Positions 7,508 to 22,454 of a DNA stretch of 64,000 nucleotides are shown here, piece after piece. Numbering within the stretch: position 1 is the stretch's first letter; every line of letters starts with the position of its first letter. The notes beneath the pieces are model-generated. The model saw nothing but the letters and a program-made list of their open reading frames with translations. It was not told the DNA's origin and did no database searches. The translations under genes were made by a program, and so were the position numbers. Source of the stretch: Anaeromyxobacter paludicola (GTDB lineage Bacteria; Myxococcota; Myxococcia; Myxococcales; Anaeromyxobacteraceae); contig NZ_AP025592.1 of assembly GCF_023169965.1 (NCBI RefSeq), positions 1,550,001 to 1,614,000 of the forward strand, read 5' to 3'.

Positions 7508-7795
7508 ATGGCCGAGACCAAGACCAAGAAGAAGGCGCCCGCGCCCAAGGGCGGCGGCAAGAAGGCCTGCAAGATCGAGGGCTGCAAGCGGGCCTACCGC
7601 GCCAAGGGGTTCTGCTTCTTCCACTACGACCAGTGGCGCCGCGGCGAGCTGGAGAAGTTCCCCGGCCGCTACGACACCTGCAGCAAGGAAGGCTGCAAGA
7701 AGAAGGTCGTCGAGCACGGGCTCTGCCAGGAGCACTTCGACGCCTGGAAGAAGAGCCGCAAGGGCGCCAAGGCGGCCGAGGCCGCCGCGAGCTAG
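7508..7795 (+). CDS. small basic protein with two tandem C2CH zinc knuckles
   Basis: A 95-residue, lysine-rich protein. After a basic N-terminus come two copies of the pattern C-x4-C-x9/10-C-x2-H-(Y/F)-D-x-W: CKIEGCKRAYRAKGFCFFHY and CSKEGCKKKVVEHGLCQEHF. Cys and His spacing predicts one zinc ion per repeat; this C-x4-C...GxCxxH pattern is widespread in small bacterial and phage proteins and is often tied to nucleic-acid binding. Proteins of this kind are annotated in myxobacteria without a proven role. It has its own promoter and is followed by a good terminator, so it is a monocistronic unit and likely well expressed. Confidence 0.75.
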   Translation: MAETKTKKKAPAPKGGGKKACKIEGCKRAYRAKGFCFFHYDQWRRGELEKFPGRYDTCSKEGCKKKVVEHGLCQEHFDAWKKSRKGAKAAEAAAS

Positions 7796-7825
7796 CCTCA
7801 CCCCTCGCCAGCCCCGCAGCGCACG

Positions 7826-7859
7826 AACCCTCCCCCGCCAGCCGGGGCGAGGGTTTTCG
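7826..7859 (+). terminator. intrinsic terminator after the zinc-knuckle gene
   Basis: A GC-rich hairpin with AACCCTC-CCCCG on one arm and CGGGG-CGAGGGTT on the other, loop CCAGC, followed by TTTCGTGTT. It lies between convergent genes and may serve both strands. Confidence 0.75.
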
Positions 7860-7868
7860 TGTTCCGGC

Positions 7869-8630
7869 TCAGGGCGCGCGCAGGCGGCGCTCGACCGACT
7901 TCACCGCCGCCGCGAGCAGCTCCACCTCGCGCTGCGTGGGCTCGGCGCGCGCGAGCAGGCGGCGCAGGTCGGCCAGGATCTGCGTCGGGTTCTGCGGGTT
8001 GAGGTAGCCCGTCGCCGACAGGAGCGCCTCGAGCCGGCCGAAGAGCGCCTCGACGGTGGCGTGGCGCGCCGGCTCGGCCGGCGGCGGCGCGGCGAGCGGC
8101 GCCGAGGCGGCCTGCGAGAGCTCGTAGGAGAGCACCGCGACCGCCTGCGCCAGGTTCATCGAGTCGTAGGCCGGGCTCGTGGGGATGGTGCAGGCGGCCT
8201 GGCAGAGCTCGAGCTCCTCGTCGGAGAGCCCGCGGCGCTCCTCGCCGAAGAGGACCGCCACCGGCCCGGCCTCGCTGCGGCGGGCGACCTCGGCGGCGAG
8301 CTCGCGCGGGGTGAGCCGCGGCCGGCCCTCGAGCGCGCGGGAGGTGGTCCCGCAGACCCAGGTCGCCCCGGCGAGCGCCGCGCGGGCGTCGGGCGCGATC
8401 TCGGCCGCGTCGAGCAGGTCGCTCGCCCGCCGGGCGAGCACCCGGGCGCGGGCGAGCACGTCCTCGCGCCCGGTCGCCGCCCCCCCGCTCCGCGCGGGTC
8501 CGCTCCAGGAGGGCGGAGCCACGATCGCCAGGCGGGAGAGCCCGAAGTTCTTCATCGCCCGCGCCGCGGCGCCGATGTTGTCGGCGCTGGAGGGGCGATG
8601 CAGGACGAGGACGACGCGATCCGGGCGCAT
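7869..8630 (-). CDS. TrmJ/SpoU-family RNA 2'-O-methyltransferase
   Basis: A 253-residue SPOUT enzyme. Family motifs are visible: motif 1 in RPSSADNIGAAARAMKNFG, motif 2 in VLFGEERRGLSDEEL, motif 3 in IPTSPAYDSMNLAQAVAV, which form the knotted SAM site. The C-terminal extension (LFGRLEALLSATGYL ... RRLLARAEPTQREVELL) is characteristic of the TrmJ group, which methylates tRNA position 32. The start at 8630 (MRPDRVVLV) is preferred to 8648 because it gives the canonical N-terminus and because a -10-like TACTGT stands exactly six bases upstream. Target nucleotide is inferred. Confidence 0.87.
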   Translation of the reverse strand: MRPDRVVLVLHRPSSADNIGAAARAMKNFGLSRLAIVAPPSWSGPARSGGAATGREDVLARARVLARRASDLLDAAEIAPDARAALAGATWVCGTTSRALEGRPRLTPRELAAEVARRSEAGPVAVLFGEERRGLSDEELELCQAACTIPTSPAYDSMNLAQAVAVLSYELSQAASAPLAAPPPAEPARHATVEALFGRLEALLSATGYLNPQNPTQILADLRRLLARAEPTQREVELLAAAVKSVERRLRAP

Positions 8631-8636
8631 GGGCCG

Positions 8637-8642
8637 ACAGTA
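8637..8642 (-). promoter_or_regulatory. -10 element immediately before the trmJ-like start
   Basis: On the minus strand TACTGT is followed by six bases and the ATG at 8630, the same spacing as at 2929, 28038 and 63268. This implies a leaderless message. No -35 match is visible. Confidence 0.4.
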
Positions 8643-8689
8643 CCTCAAGGGGCTGGGAGATGGCGCTTCCCCTGCCGCGCCGGCCTCGT

Positions 8690-8695
8690 TAGCAT
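8690..8695 (+). promoter_or_regulatory. -10 element close to the purC start
   Basis: TAGCAT lies nine bases before the purC ATG, separated by a C-rich spacer with no Shine-Dalgarno. A start seven bases after the hexamer would leave a leader of two or three bases. Confidence 0.4.
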
Positions 8696-8704
8696 GCCTC
8701 CCCC

Positions 8705-9664
8705 ATGATCACCGAACCGCGCATCCGGGCCCAGCTGGCCCACACCCTCCGTGAATTCGACGCCCCCGCCCTCGGCACGCTCTACCGGGGCAAGGTCCGC
8801 GACAACTACTCGCAGGACGGCCGGATCGTGATGGTCACCACCGACCGCGTGAGCGCCTTCGACCACGTGCTCGGCACGATCCCGTTCAAGGGCGAGGTGC
8901 TCTCCCGCCTGACGCTCTTCTGGTTCGACAAGGTGAAGGACATCGCCCCGACCCACGTCCTCTCCTCGCCCGACCCGAGCGTCATGGTGGTGAAGCGGGC
9001 GCAGGCGCTGCCGGTCGAGATCGTGATCCGCGGCTACATCACCGGCTCGCTCTGGCGCGACTACCAGGCCGGCAAGGCCGGCGCCTACGGCATCGACTGG
9101 CCGGCGGGGCTCACCCGCGACCAGCGGCTCGCCGCGCCCATCATCACCCCGTCCACCAAGGCCGAGTACGGCAAGCACGACGAGCCCATCAGCGAGGCCG
9201 AGATCCTGCGGCAGGGGCTCGTCCCGAAGGACGTCTGGACCGAGGCGACCGCCGTGGCCCACCGGCTCTTCGCGCGCGGCCAGGAGTGGGCGCACCAGCG
9301 CGGGCTCATCCTCGTGGACACCAAGTACGAGATGGGGATCGCCGACGGGAAGCTGGTGGTCATCGACGAGATCCACACCCCCGACAGCTCCCGCTACTGG
9401 GTCGAGGCCTCCTACGCCGAGCGGTTCGCGCGCGGCGAGGAGCCGGAGATGCTCGACAAGGAGAACATCCGGCAGTGGCTCATCAAGGAGCACGGCTTCT
9501 CCGGCCAGGGCAAGCCGCCGCCGCTCTCCGACGACGTCCGGGTGATGCTGGCGCAGAAGTACATGGAGGCGTACGAGCGGCTCACCGGCGAGACGTTCGA
9601 GTCGGAGCCCGGCAGCGTGGACGCCCGCATCCGCAAGAACCTGGCGGCGGCGGGGCTGCTCTAG
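8705..9664 (+). CDS. purC: phosphoribosylaminoimidazole-succinocarboxamide synthase
   Basis: A 319-residue SAICAR synthetase, the purine-pathway enzyme that joins aspartate to CAIR using ATP. Signatures: LYRGKVRDNY near residues 26-35, VTTDRVSAFD, the family pattern around VIRGYITGSLWRDY, and the metal and substrate stretch ILVDTKYEMG followed by VVIDEIHTPDSSRY. The C-terminal part (about 230-319) is the longer form found in many proteobacteria and eukaryotes. It is the only plus-strand gene between 7.9 and 46 kb and is divergent from trmJ. Its product is used two steps before PurB, encoded convergently nearby. Confidence 0.97.
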   Translation: MITEPRIRAQLAHTLREFDAPALGTLYRGKVRDNYSQDGRIVMVTTDRVSAFDHVLGTIPFKGEVLSRLTLFWFDKVKDIAPTHVLSSPDPSVMVVKRAQALPVEIVIRGYITGSLWRDYQAGKAGAYGIDWPAGLTRDQRLAAPIITPSTKAEYGKHDEPISEAEILRQGLVPKDVWTEATAVAHRLFARGQEWAHQRGLILVDTKYEMGIADGKLVVIDEIHTPDSSRYWVEASYAERFARGEEPEMLDKENIRQWLIKEHGFSGQGKPPPLSDDVRVMLAQKYMEAYERLTGETFESEPGSVDARIRKNLAAAGLL

Positions 9665-9684
9665 GGCGCCGCGCGATCGCGCCG

Positions 9685-9725
9685 CCTCCCTCCCCCTCCC
9701 GCGCGACGCGGGAGCGGGGGAGGGG
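9685..9725 (+). terminator. GC-rich hairpin after purC
   Basis: Pyrimidine-rich CCTCC-CTCCCC-CTCCCGC pairs with GCGGGAG-CGGGGGAGGGG across a short loop. No T-run follows, so it may be a weak or factor-assisted terminator, or a copy of a palindromic repeat; the arm text resembles the second hairpin inside the kinase gene at 49273-49295. Confidence 0.45.
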
Positions 9726-9757
9726 CGCTCGCGGCCGGCGGCCCGGCGAGCCGGGCG

Positions 9758-10050
9758 CTACGCCCCGGGCTTCGCCGAGAGCCCGTGCACGCCGTGCGGA
9801 TCGTGGCAGCTGTTGCACGCCATGTTCGCGCCCGGGTCGTTCGGCTGGAGCGTGCCGTGGGCCGCCGGGTGGCAGCTCCGGCAGACCGTCACCACCTCGG
9901 CCCGCAGCCGGGGCTCGCCCGCGACGTGACAGCTGGCGCACCCCGGCGCCTCCGGCGGCGCGCCCGAGCCGCCCTGGGCCCCCGCGCCGCCGTGGGCGCA
10001 GGCGGCGAGCAGCGCCAGCGCCGCCGCCATCGCGGCTCCCGCGCCGCGGC

Positions 10051-10054
<4 letters not shown>
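9758..10054 (-). CDS. tri-heme c-type cytochrome lipoprotein
   Basis: A 98-residue secreted protein. The N-terminus is a lipoprotein signal with lipobox LAAC (Cys19). Three heme-attachment motifs follow: CASCH (39-43), CRSCH (58-62) and CNSCH (80-84), with extra His residues (66, 87, 90) as likely distal ligands; the last motif, NSCHDPHG, is the form seen in doubled-CXXCH cytochromes. It would be tethered to a periplasmic membrane face and carry electrons. Its ATG overlaps the purB stop (ATGA), so translation is coupled to a purine enzyme, an odd pairing. Multiheme cytochromes are a hallmark of Anaeromyxobacter. The electron partner is unknown. Confidence 0.85.
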
Positions 10055-11367
<1,313 letters not shown>

Positions 11368-11440
11368 CGGTCCTCCTCGGCCCCTCGGGCCCTGGCGCCC
11401 CGGGCGTGCGGGGCGCGGTGAACTTAGCAGATGGCGCGGG

Positions 11441-11884
11441 TCAGCGGCCGGTCGAGCCGAAGCCGCCGGCGCCCCGGTCCGAGCCCGCGAGCGCGTCGGC
11501 GAGCTCGAGCTCGGCCCGGACCACCGGGGCCACGACGAGCTGGGCGATCCGCTCCCCGCGCCGGACCTCGAACGGCGCCTGGCCCCAGTTCACCAGGATG
11601 ACGCCCACCTCGCCGCGGTAGTCGCTGTCGATGGTGCCCGGGGCGTTGACCATGCCGACGCCGTGCTTCAGCGCGAGCCCGGAGCGCGGGCGCACCTGGC
11701 CCTCGTAGCCGGCGGGGAGCTCGAGCCGGAGCCCGGTGGGCACGAGCCGCCGCTCCCCCGGCGCGAGGAGGCAGGCCTCGTCGGCGCGGAGGTCGAGGCC
11801 GGCGGAGCCCGCCGTCTGGTACGAGGGCAGCTCGAGCGGCTCGCCCCGGCCGGCGACGCGCTGGATCTTCACGGTGACGCTCAT
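11441..11884 (-). CDS. dut: deoxyuridine 5'-triphosphate nucleotidohydrolase
   Basis: A 147-residue trimeric dUTPase. All five family motifs are present in order: [38 protein letters not shown] and the C-terminal GGFGSTGR arm. It hydrolyses dUTP to dUMP and PPi, keeping uracil out of DNA and feeding dTMP synthesis. It follows pnp on the same strand after 97 bases that contain a GC hairpin (near 11961-11977) but no T-run, so readthrough from the rpsO-pnp unit is likely. Confidence 0.96.
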   Translation of the reverse strand: MSVTVKIQRVAGRGEPLELPSYQTAGSAGLDLRADEACLLAPGERRLVPTGLRLELPAGYEGQVRPRSGLALKHGVGMVNAPGTIDSDYRGEVGVILVNWGQAPFEVRRGERIAQLVVAPVVRAELELADALAGSDRGAGGFGSTGR

Positions 11885-11981
11885 TCGGTCCTCTGGTCCG
11901 GCGGGGGCCGGATCGAAAGCGCCGCGCCAGGGCGGACCCGGGCGCGGCGCGCAAGCTCAGGGGCGGCGGGGCCGCCCTCCC

Positions 11982-14150
<2,169 letters not shown>

Positions 14151-14298
14151 GTACACCTCTTCAAGCGGGTTGACCGGCGCTCGCGCCGGGCGGCGGCGCC
14201 CGCGAGGTGCTTCAGTTCCTGACTGCAGCGCCCCTCCGGCGAGAGGCGATCCAATCGGAAACGGAAGCTCCTCCCTGAGGCGCCGCCTGGATGCGACA

Positions 14299-14325
14299 GC
14301 GCCCCGGCCTTGCGAGCCGGGGCGC
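14299..14325 (-). terminator. strong hairpin between rpsO and pnp
   Basis: A perfect 10-bp stem (GCGCCCCGGC pairing with GCCGGGGCGC) with a 7-base loop lies 12 bases after the rpsO stop. On the minus strand it is followed by TGTCGC rather than a U-run, so partial termination or RNase processing is more likely than full termination. The rest of the 187-base gap shows nothing else definite. Confidence 0.55.
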
Positions 14326-14337
14326 CGTGGCCTTCGA

Positions 14338-14607
14338 CTACTTGCGGATGCCGAGGCTGTCGATCAGCGCCTTGTAGCGGTTCTGGTCGACGGTGCGGAG
14401 GTAGTCGAGGAGCCGGCGCCGCTGGCCGACCAGCTTCAGCAGGCCGCGGCGGCTGTGGTGGTCCTTCTTGTGGGTCTTGAAGTGCTCGGTCAGGTAGGTG
14501 ATCCGCTCGGTGAGCAGGGCGACCTGGACCTCGGGGGACCCGGTGTCGCTGTCGTGACGGCGGAACTTCTGGACGAGCTCGGACTTCTTCTCCTGGACCA
14601 ACGCCAT
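14338..14607 (-). CDS. rpsO: 30S ribosomal protein S15
   Basis: An 89-residue protein with the complete S15 pattern ([48 protein letters not shown]). It binds the central domain of 16S rRNA early in small-subunit assembly. The ATG at 14607 gives the standard length and follows GAAAGGAAG; an upstream in-frame GTG at 14664 would add 19 atypical residues and is rejected. It has its own promoter in the truB-rpsO gap and is followed by pnp, the usual order. Confidence 0.98.
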   Translation of the reverse strand: MALVQEKKSELVQKFRRHDSDTGSPEVQVALLTERITYLTEHFKTHKKDHHSRRGLLKLVGQRRRLLDYLRTVDQNRYKALIDSLGIRK

Positions 14608-14696
14608 AGATGCTTCCTTTCGGGTGACCGCCAGGACCGTCGCTGGGGCGAAGGCGCGCGCCACGGGCGACAGTGCGGGCGGGAGTGAGGGGTGTG

Positions 14697-14726
14697 TTAC
14701 TAAGCGATCCGGGGGCTTGCCGTCAA
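14697..14726 (-). promoter_or_regulatory. rpsO promoter
   Basis: On the minus strand TTGACG (14721-14726) overlaps the truB stop codon; 18 bases later comes TAGTAA (14697-14702). This gives a leader of about 80 bases before rpsO, room for S15 autoregulation. Confidence 0.6.
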
Positions 14727-15625
14727 TTCGTTCCTTGGAGCACCCGCACCGGCTTGAGCCTCCCGCCGGACGGCTCGCACACCGCCAGCACCTCGCCCCC
14801 CGGTCCCAGCGCCACCGAGTACCCCGGAGGCACCTCCGGCAAAGGGAGGAGGCGACCGTGGCGCAGATCGCGCGCCTCCCCCTCGGAGAGCCGGACGGCC
14901 GGCAGGAAGCCGAGCGCCGCCTCGAGCGGCACCAGCCGGGCGGCGAGGGCGGCGGGGGTCTCGCGCCCGAGCCGCTCCGCCTCCTCGAGGGGGATGGACT
15001 GCTCGAGCCGGAACGGGCCGGCCGCGGTGCGCCGCAGCGCGGCGAGGTGCGCCGGCAGCCCGAGCGCGCGGCCGAGATCGACCGCCAGGGTGCGGACGTA
15101 GGTGCCCTTCCCGCAGGCGACCCGGAGGCGGGCCATCGCCCGCCCCTCCCGCGGCGGCTCGAACCCGAGGAGCTCGAGGGCGTCCACGCGGACGGTGCGC
15201 GGCTCGCGCGCGACCTCCTCGCCCCGGCGGGCCGACTCGTGGAGCCGGCGCCCGTCCACCCGGACCGCGGAGTACATCGGCGGCACCTGGCGGAGCTCGC
15301 CGACGAAGGCCGGCAGCGCGGCGCGCACCCGGGCCTCGTCGAGGCCGGCGGGGTCGCGCACCTCGACCAGCTCGCCCTCGGCGTCCTCGGTGGTGGTGGA
15401 GGCGCCGAAGGCGACCAGGGCCTCGTAGGCCTTGTCGCCCTCCATGAGGAAGCGCTGCAGCTTGACCGCCTCGCCGAGGCAGACCCCCAGCACGCCGGTG
15501 GCCGCCGGGTCGAGGGTGCCGGTGTGACCGGCCTTCTCGCGCCCGAAGAGGCGCGACACCCGGCGCACCACGTCGAAGCTCGTGGGGCCGGCGGGCTTGT
15601 CGACGACGAGGACGCCGGTGGTCAC
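14723..15625 (-). CDS. truB: tRNA pseudouridine(55) synthase
   Basis: A 300-residue pseudouridine synthase. The catalytic Asp lies in [13 protein letters not shown] (about residue 39), preceded by the [11 protein letters not shown] motif and followed by [18 protein letters not shown] and the [18 protein letters not shown] block. It makes psi-55 in the T-loop of tRNAs and acts as a tRNA chaperone. A PUA-like C-terminal part (about 240-300) is present. The GTG start lies eight bases after the rbfA stop. It is part of the rimP-nusA-infB-rbfA-truB operon, whose gene order is widely conserved. Confidence 0.96.
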   Translation of the reverse strand: MTTGVLVVDKPAGPTSFDVVRRVSRLFGREKAGHTGTLDPAATGVLGVCLGEAVKLQRFLMEGDKAYEALVAFGASTTTEDAEGELVEVRDPAGLDEARVRAALPAFVGELRQVPPMYSAVRVDGRRLHESARRGEEVAREPRTVRVDALELLGFEPPREGRAMARLRVACGKGTYVRTLAVDLGRALGLPAHLAALRRTAAGPFRLEQSIPLEEAERLGRETPAALAARLVPLEAALGFLPAVRLSEGEARDLRHGRLLPLPEVPPGYSVALGPGGEVLAVCEPSGGRLKPVRVLQGTN

Positions 15626-15633
15626 GGGCGCGC

Positions 15634-15999
15634 CTACTTCTTCCAGCCTTCCTTCTCGGAGACTTCCCGGAGGAGCCGGTCGATCTTGTCCCCCTCCTCG
15701 ATGCTCTCGTCGTACGAGAAGCGGAGGTTCGGGACGAGGCGCAGCTTGAGGTTCCGCGCCACCTCGCGCTTGAGGTAGCCGGCGGCGGCGGCGAGGCCGG
15801 CCATGGTCTGCTTCTTCACCGGCTCGTCGCCGTGGACGGAGACGTAGACGGTGCAGTCGCGCAGGTCGGGCGACATCTTGGCGCCGGTGACGGTGATGAA
15901 GCCGCCGATGCGCGGGTCCTTGAGTCCCCGCGCGATGAGCGCCGAGACCTCCCGCTGGACGTCGTGGGCCACGCGGGCCGGGCGGTCGTGGGTGCTCAT
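15634..15999 (-). CDS. rbfA: ribosome-binding factor A
   Basis: A 121-residue KH-type fold protein that binds the 30S subunit late in maturation and under cold conditions. Recognisable by RPARVAHDVQREVSALI at the N-terminus, the DPRIGGFITVTGAKMSPDLRD segment and LRLVPNLRFSYDESIEEGD towards the C-terminus. Length is standard. The ATG overlaps the ylxP stop (ATGA). Confidence 0.95.
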   Translation of the reverse strand: MSTHDRPARVAHDVQREVSALIARGLKDPRIGGFITVTGAKMSPDLRDCTVYVSVHGDEPVKKQTMAGLAAAAGYLKREVARNLKLRLVPNLRFSYDESIEEGDKIDRLLREVSEKEGWKK

Positions 16000-16379
16000 G
16001 GGTTCTCGTCCTTGTCCCAGTCCTCTTCCATGGCCTCGGCCTCCGCCTCGGCCAGGGTCCGCGCGCCGCCCTGCCCCAGCGAATCGCCGTAGCTCGCGAT
16101 CTCGAGGACCCGATCGATGATCTGCACCTGCCCGCCGTGCATGGAGCCGACGAAGTCGGCCACCTTGTCGAGGGTCTCGTTCACGAAGGCGTGGTCGTTG
16201 CCGACGGCGGCGACGCCGACCACGCTGCGCTGCCAGAGGTCGTTGTCCCCGACCTCCGCCACCGACACGTTGAACCTGGCCTTCACCCGGTCGATGGCCG
16301 AGCGGAGGAGGTGGCGCTTGGACTTCAGCGAGCCGGGCTCGGGCAGGTAGAGCGTCAGCCGCAGGATGCCCACGAACAT
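15996..16379 (-). CDS. ylxP: YlxP-like DUF503 protein
   Basis: A 127-residue protein of the DUF503 family, identified by LTLYLPEPGSLKSKRHLLRS and RFNVSVAEVGDNDLWQRS, and by its position between infB and rbfA, which is the usual one in Gram-positive and myxobacterial genomes. The role is not settled; the location suggests translation or ribosome maturation. The last 20 residues are very acidic (AEAEAMEEDWDKDE), longer than the core family. Translation is coupled to rbfA. Confidence 0.85.
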   Translation of the reverse strand: MFVGILRLTLYLPEPGSLKSKRHLLRSAIDRVKARFNVSVAEVGDNDLWQRSVVGVAAVGNDHAFVNETLDKVADFVGSMHGGQVQIIDRVLEIASYGDSLGQGGARTLAEAEAEAMEEDWDKDENP

Positions 16380-16400
16380 GACGCCCTACCTCTCTCTCGC

Positions 16401-16419
16401 GCCGGCCGCCGGCGGCCGG

Positions 16420-16420
<1 letters not shown>
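16401..16420. other. 20-bp perfect palindrome at the infB stop
   Basis: A loopless palindrome, GCCGGCCGCC followed by its complement GGCGGCCGGC, ends on the first base of the infB stop codon. In RNA it would form a tight hairpin between infB and ylxP and may slow ribosomes or protect the mRNA end. There is no U-run. Confidence 0.5.
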
Positions 16421-19170
<2,750 letters not shown>

Positions 19171-19181
19171 GAACCCGTCTC

Positions 19182-19455
19182 CTAATCCTTACGCCAACTT
19201 CCCGTCAACTGTCCGCGGAGCAGGTCGCCGTCGACGACCACTGCCCGCCGGAAGGCCCGCCCGAACGCCTTCCGCTTCAGCGCCCGCTCCAGGCACGCCG
19301 GGGCGGGGTGCAACCAGGCGCCCCGCCCCCCCGAGCGCCGGCGGTCGATCGCGACCGCCTCCCCCGCCACCACCAGCCGGACCAGCTCCGCGCTGGGGGC
19401 CTTGCCACCGCACCCGACGCAGGTGCGCTCGGGGCGGACCGCCCCGGCGCCCCCG

Positions 19456-19484
<29 letters not shown>
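19182..19484 (-). CDS. ylxR: YlxR-family (DUF448) RNA-binding protein
   Basis: A 100-residue basic protein with the family signature RTCVGCGGKAPSAELVRLV (about residues 19-37) and the basic C-terminal ALKRKAFGRAFRRAV. YlxR proteins in this operon position are proposed nucleoid- or RNA-binding regulators. The ATG at 19484 makes a 29-base overlap with the end of nusA; the first 17 residues are not conserved-looking, so a shorter start is possible. Operon position between nusA and infB is classical. Confidence 0.87.
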
Positions 19485-21111
<1,627 letters not shown>

Positions 21112-21116
21112 CACGT

Positions 21117-21638
21117 CTACTCCTTCTTGTGCAGGTCGGCCTCGAAGTCGTACTCGAGGTTGGCCTTCGCGATCTTCTCGTGCGGGATCCGGTGGAGCTG
21201 TCCGTCCACGTCCACCTCGACCATCCCGTCGCGGAAGCCGCGCAGCGTTCCGGTCCAGTTCTTCCGGGGCCCGACGCCGGGGGCGGCCGGCGCGGTCTCC
21301 ACCGGCCCGTAGGTCTTCACGTGCACGCGCTCGCCGGCGAAGCGCTCGAAGTCCTTCGGCTTCCGCAGCGGCCGGTTCACCCCGGGCGAGGAGACCTCGA
21401 GCGCGTAGGCCGGCTCGATGACGTCCTCGACGTCGAGGATGGGCTCCACGGTCCGGGACGCGGCCTGGCAGTCGTCGATGGTGACGCCGCCCGCCTTGTC
21501 GATGTAGAGGCGCAGGACCCAGGCGCCGCCCTCGCGCTGCCACTCCACCTCGACGAGCTCGTAGCCGTCGGCCTCGAGCACGGGCTCGACGACGCGGCGG
21601 ACCTGCTCGACGGTGGACTCGGAGCCGATGGCGGACAT
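21117..21638 (-). CDS. rimP: ribosome maturation factor RimP
   Basis: A 173-residue protein needed for late 30S assembly. Features: VVEPVLEADGYELVEVEWQREG at the N-terminus, DKAGGVTIDDCQAASRTVEPIL and LEVSSPGVNRPLRKPKDFERF, then the Sm-like C-terminal barrel (TGTLRGFRDGMVEVDVDG). The ATG at 21638 gives the family length; the open frame extends upstream to 21803 but those residues run through the promoter and attenuator. First gene of the operon. Confidence 0.96.
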   Translation of the reverse strand: MSAIGSESTVEQVRRVVEPVLEADGYELVEVEWQREGGAWVLRLYIDKAGGVTIDDCQAASRTVEPILDVEDVIEPAYALEVSSPGVNRPLRKPKDFERFAGERVHVKTYGPVETAPAAPGVGPRKNWTGTLRGFRDGMVEVDVDGQLHRIPHEKIAKANLEYDFEADLHKKE

Positions 21639-21645
21639 GTTTCCA

Positions 21646-21681
21646 GAAAAAGAAAAAAGTGGGCGCTGCCGCTGCCCACTT
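21646..21681 (-). terminator. intrinsic terminator/attenuator in the rimP-nusA leader
   Basis: On the minus strand AAGTGGGC pairs perfectly with GCCCACTT (loop of 9) and runs straight into TTTTTTCTTTTTC. The RNA 3' end would fall only about 8-10 bases before the rimP ATG. It is the clearest intrinsic terminator in the window, yet it stands between the promoter and the first gene, so it must act as an attenuator. A second hairpin (CCGGGC/GCCCGG, 21689-21703) lies just upstream and could be part of an alternative fold. Confidence 0.85.
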
Positions 21682-21719
21682 TCGTAACCGGGCGAGGCCC
21701 GGGGCGAAAATGTGCGGTG

Positions 21720-21748
21720 TAGGTAACAAATACACGCCGCCCGGTCAA
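21720..21748 (-). promoter_or_regulatory. promoter of the rimP-nusA-infB operon
   Basis: On the minus strand TTGACC (21743-21748), a 17-base spacer, then TACCTA (21720-21725). The -35 is good and the -10 is weak. The predicted leader is about 75 bases and contains the attenuator. Confidence 0.55.
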
Positions 21749-21855
21749 GGAATGCCGGATTGCGCCTCCGGGGGAGCCCGGGCGCGGCGGCACCGCCGGT
21801 CACGGCCGGTCCGGGGCCGGCCGGCGGGCGCCGGCGACCCCCGTCCCCGCGACGG

Positions 21856-22371
21856 CTAGAGCCGGACCTGCACCTCGTAGCGCCGGTTCCTCGCCTTCTT
21901 GGCGGGCGTGTCGTCGGGCTTCACCAGCGGCCGCTCCGACCCGACCCCGACGGCGGTGATGTCGCCGGACGGAACGCCCTTCGCGGCGAGCTCCTTCTTC
22001 ATCCGCTCGGCGCGGCGCTGCGACAGCTCCCGGTTATGGGCGGCGCTGCCCGAGGTGTCGGTGTGGCCGGACACCTCGAACTTGAAGTTCTCGACCCCGG
22101 CCGACTGCAGCCGCCTCTTCGCGTCCACGAGCGCGCTGGCGAGCCGCTTCGCCTTGGGGTCGCAGCCGGGGGCGAGCTCGTCGGAGTCGGTCTTGAACGA
22201 GCACTGGTTCTTCCGGCTCTCGGCGAGCAGCCGCTTGTTGAGCTCCTTCTCCAGCTTCCCGACGGCCGCGCCGCCGACCGCCTTCTTGCCGAGCTCCCAG
22301 GCGGTCTGGGCGCGGGAGGTGGCGGGGATCGCGGCGAGGGCGAGCAGGGCGGCGAGGGCGAGGCGGGTCAT
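21856..22371 (-). CDS. OmpA-like peptidoglycan-binding protein
   Basis: A 171-residue secreted protein: signal peptide (residues 1-21, ending SRA-QTA), a short helical spacer, then an OmpA C-terminal domain (about 60-171) with FEVSGHTDTSGSAAHNREL, the signature SQRRAERMKKELAAKGV, and NRRYEV. This domain grips diaminopimelate of peptidoglycan. There is no beta-barrel and no lipobox, so it is a soluble periplasmic OmpA-fold protein. Two Cys (57 and 70) flank the domain start and may form a disulfide. AGGAG lies upstream of the ATG and a TAGACT -10-like box at 22410-22415. Confidence 0.87.
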   Translation of the reverse strand: MTRLALAALLALAAIPATSRAQTAWELGKKAVGGAAVGKLEKELNKRLLAESRKNQCSFKTDSDELAPGCDPKAKRLASALVDAKRRLQSAGVENFKFEVSGHTDTSGSAAHNRELSQRRAERMKKELAAKGVPSGDITAVGVGSERPLVKPDDTPAKKARNRRYEVQVRL

Positions 22372-22409
22372 GGGGGGTCTCCTGGATCGGCGCGGAAGGG
22401 CCGGAGAAG

Positions 22410-22415
22410 TCTAGC
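22410..22415 (-). promoter_or_regulatory. possible -10 of the OmpA-like gene
   Basis: TAGACT on the minus strand, 38 bases before the ATG. The -35 region is not convincing. Confidence 0.35.
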
Positions 22416-22454
22416 GACCGCCGCGGGCGCCCTGGAGGGGACCCGAAGGGGGGA

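Noticed and set aside
11961-11977. GGGCGGC/GCCGCCC hairpin between pnp and dut as terminator
   Set aside because: Too short and lacks a U-run; likely permits readthrough.
14608-14664. Longer rpsO start at 14664
   Set aside because: Adds 19 residues never found in S15; the ATG at 14607 has a good ribosome site.
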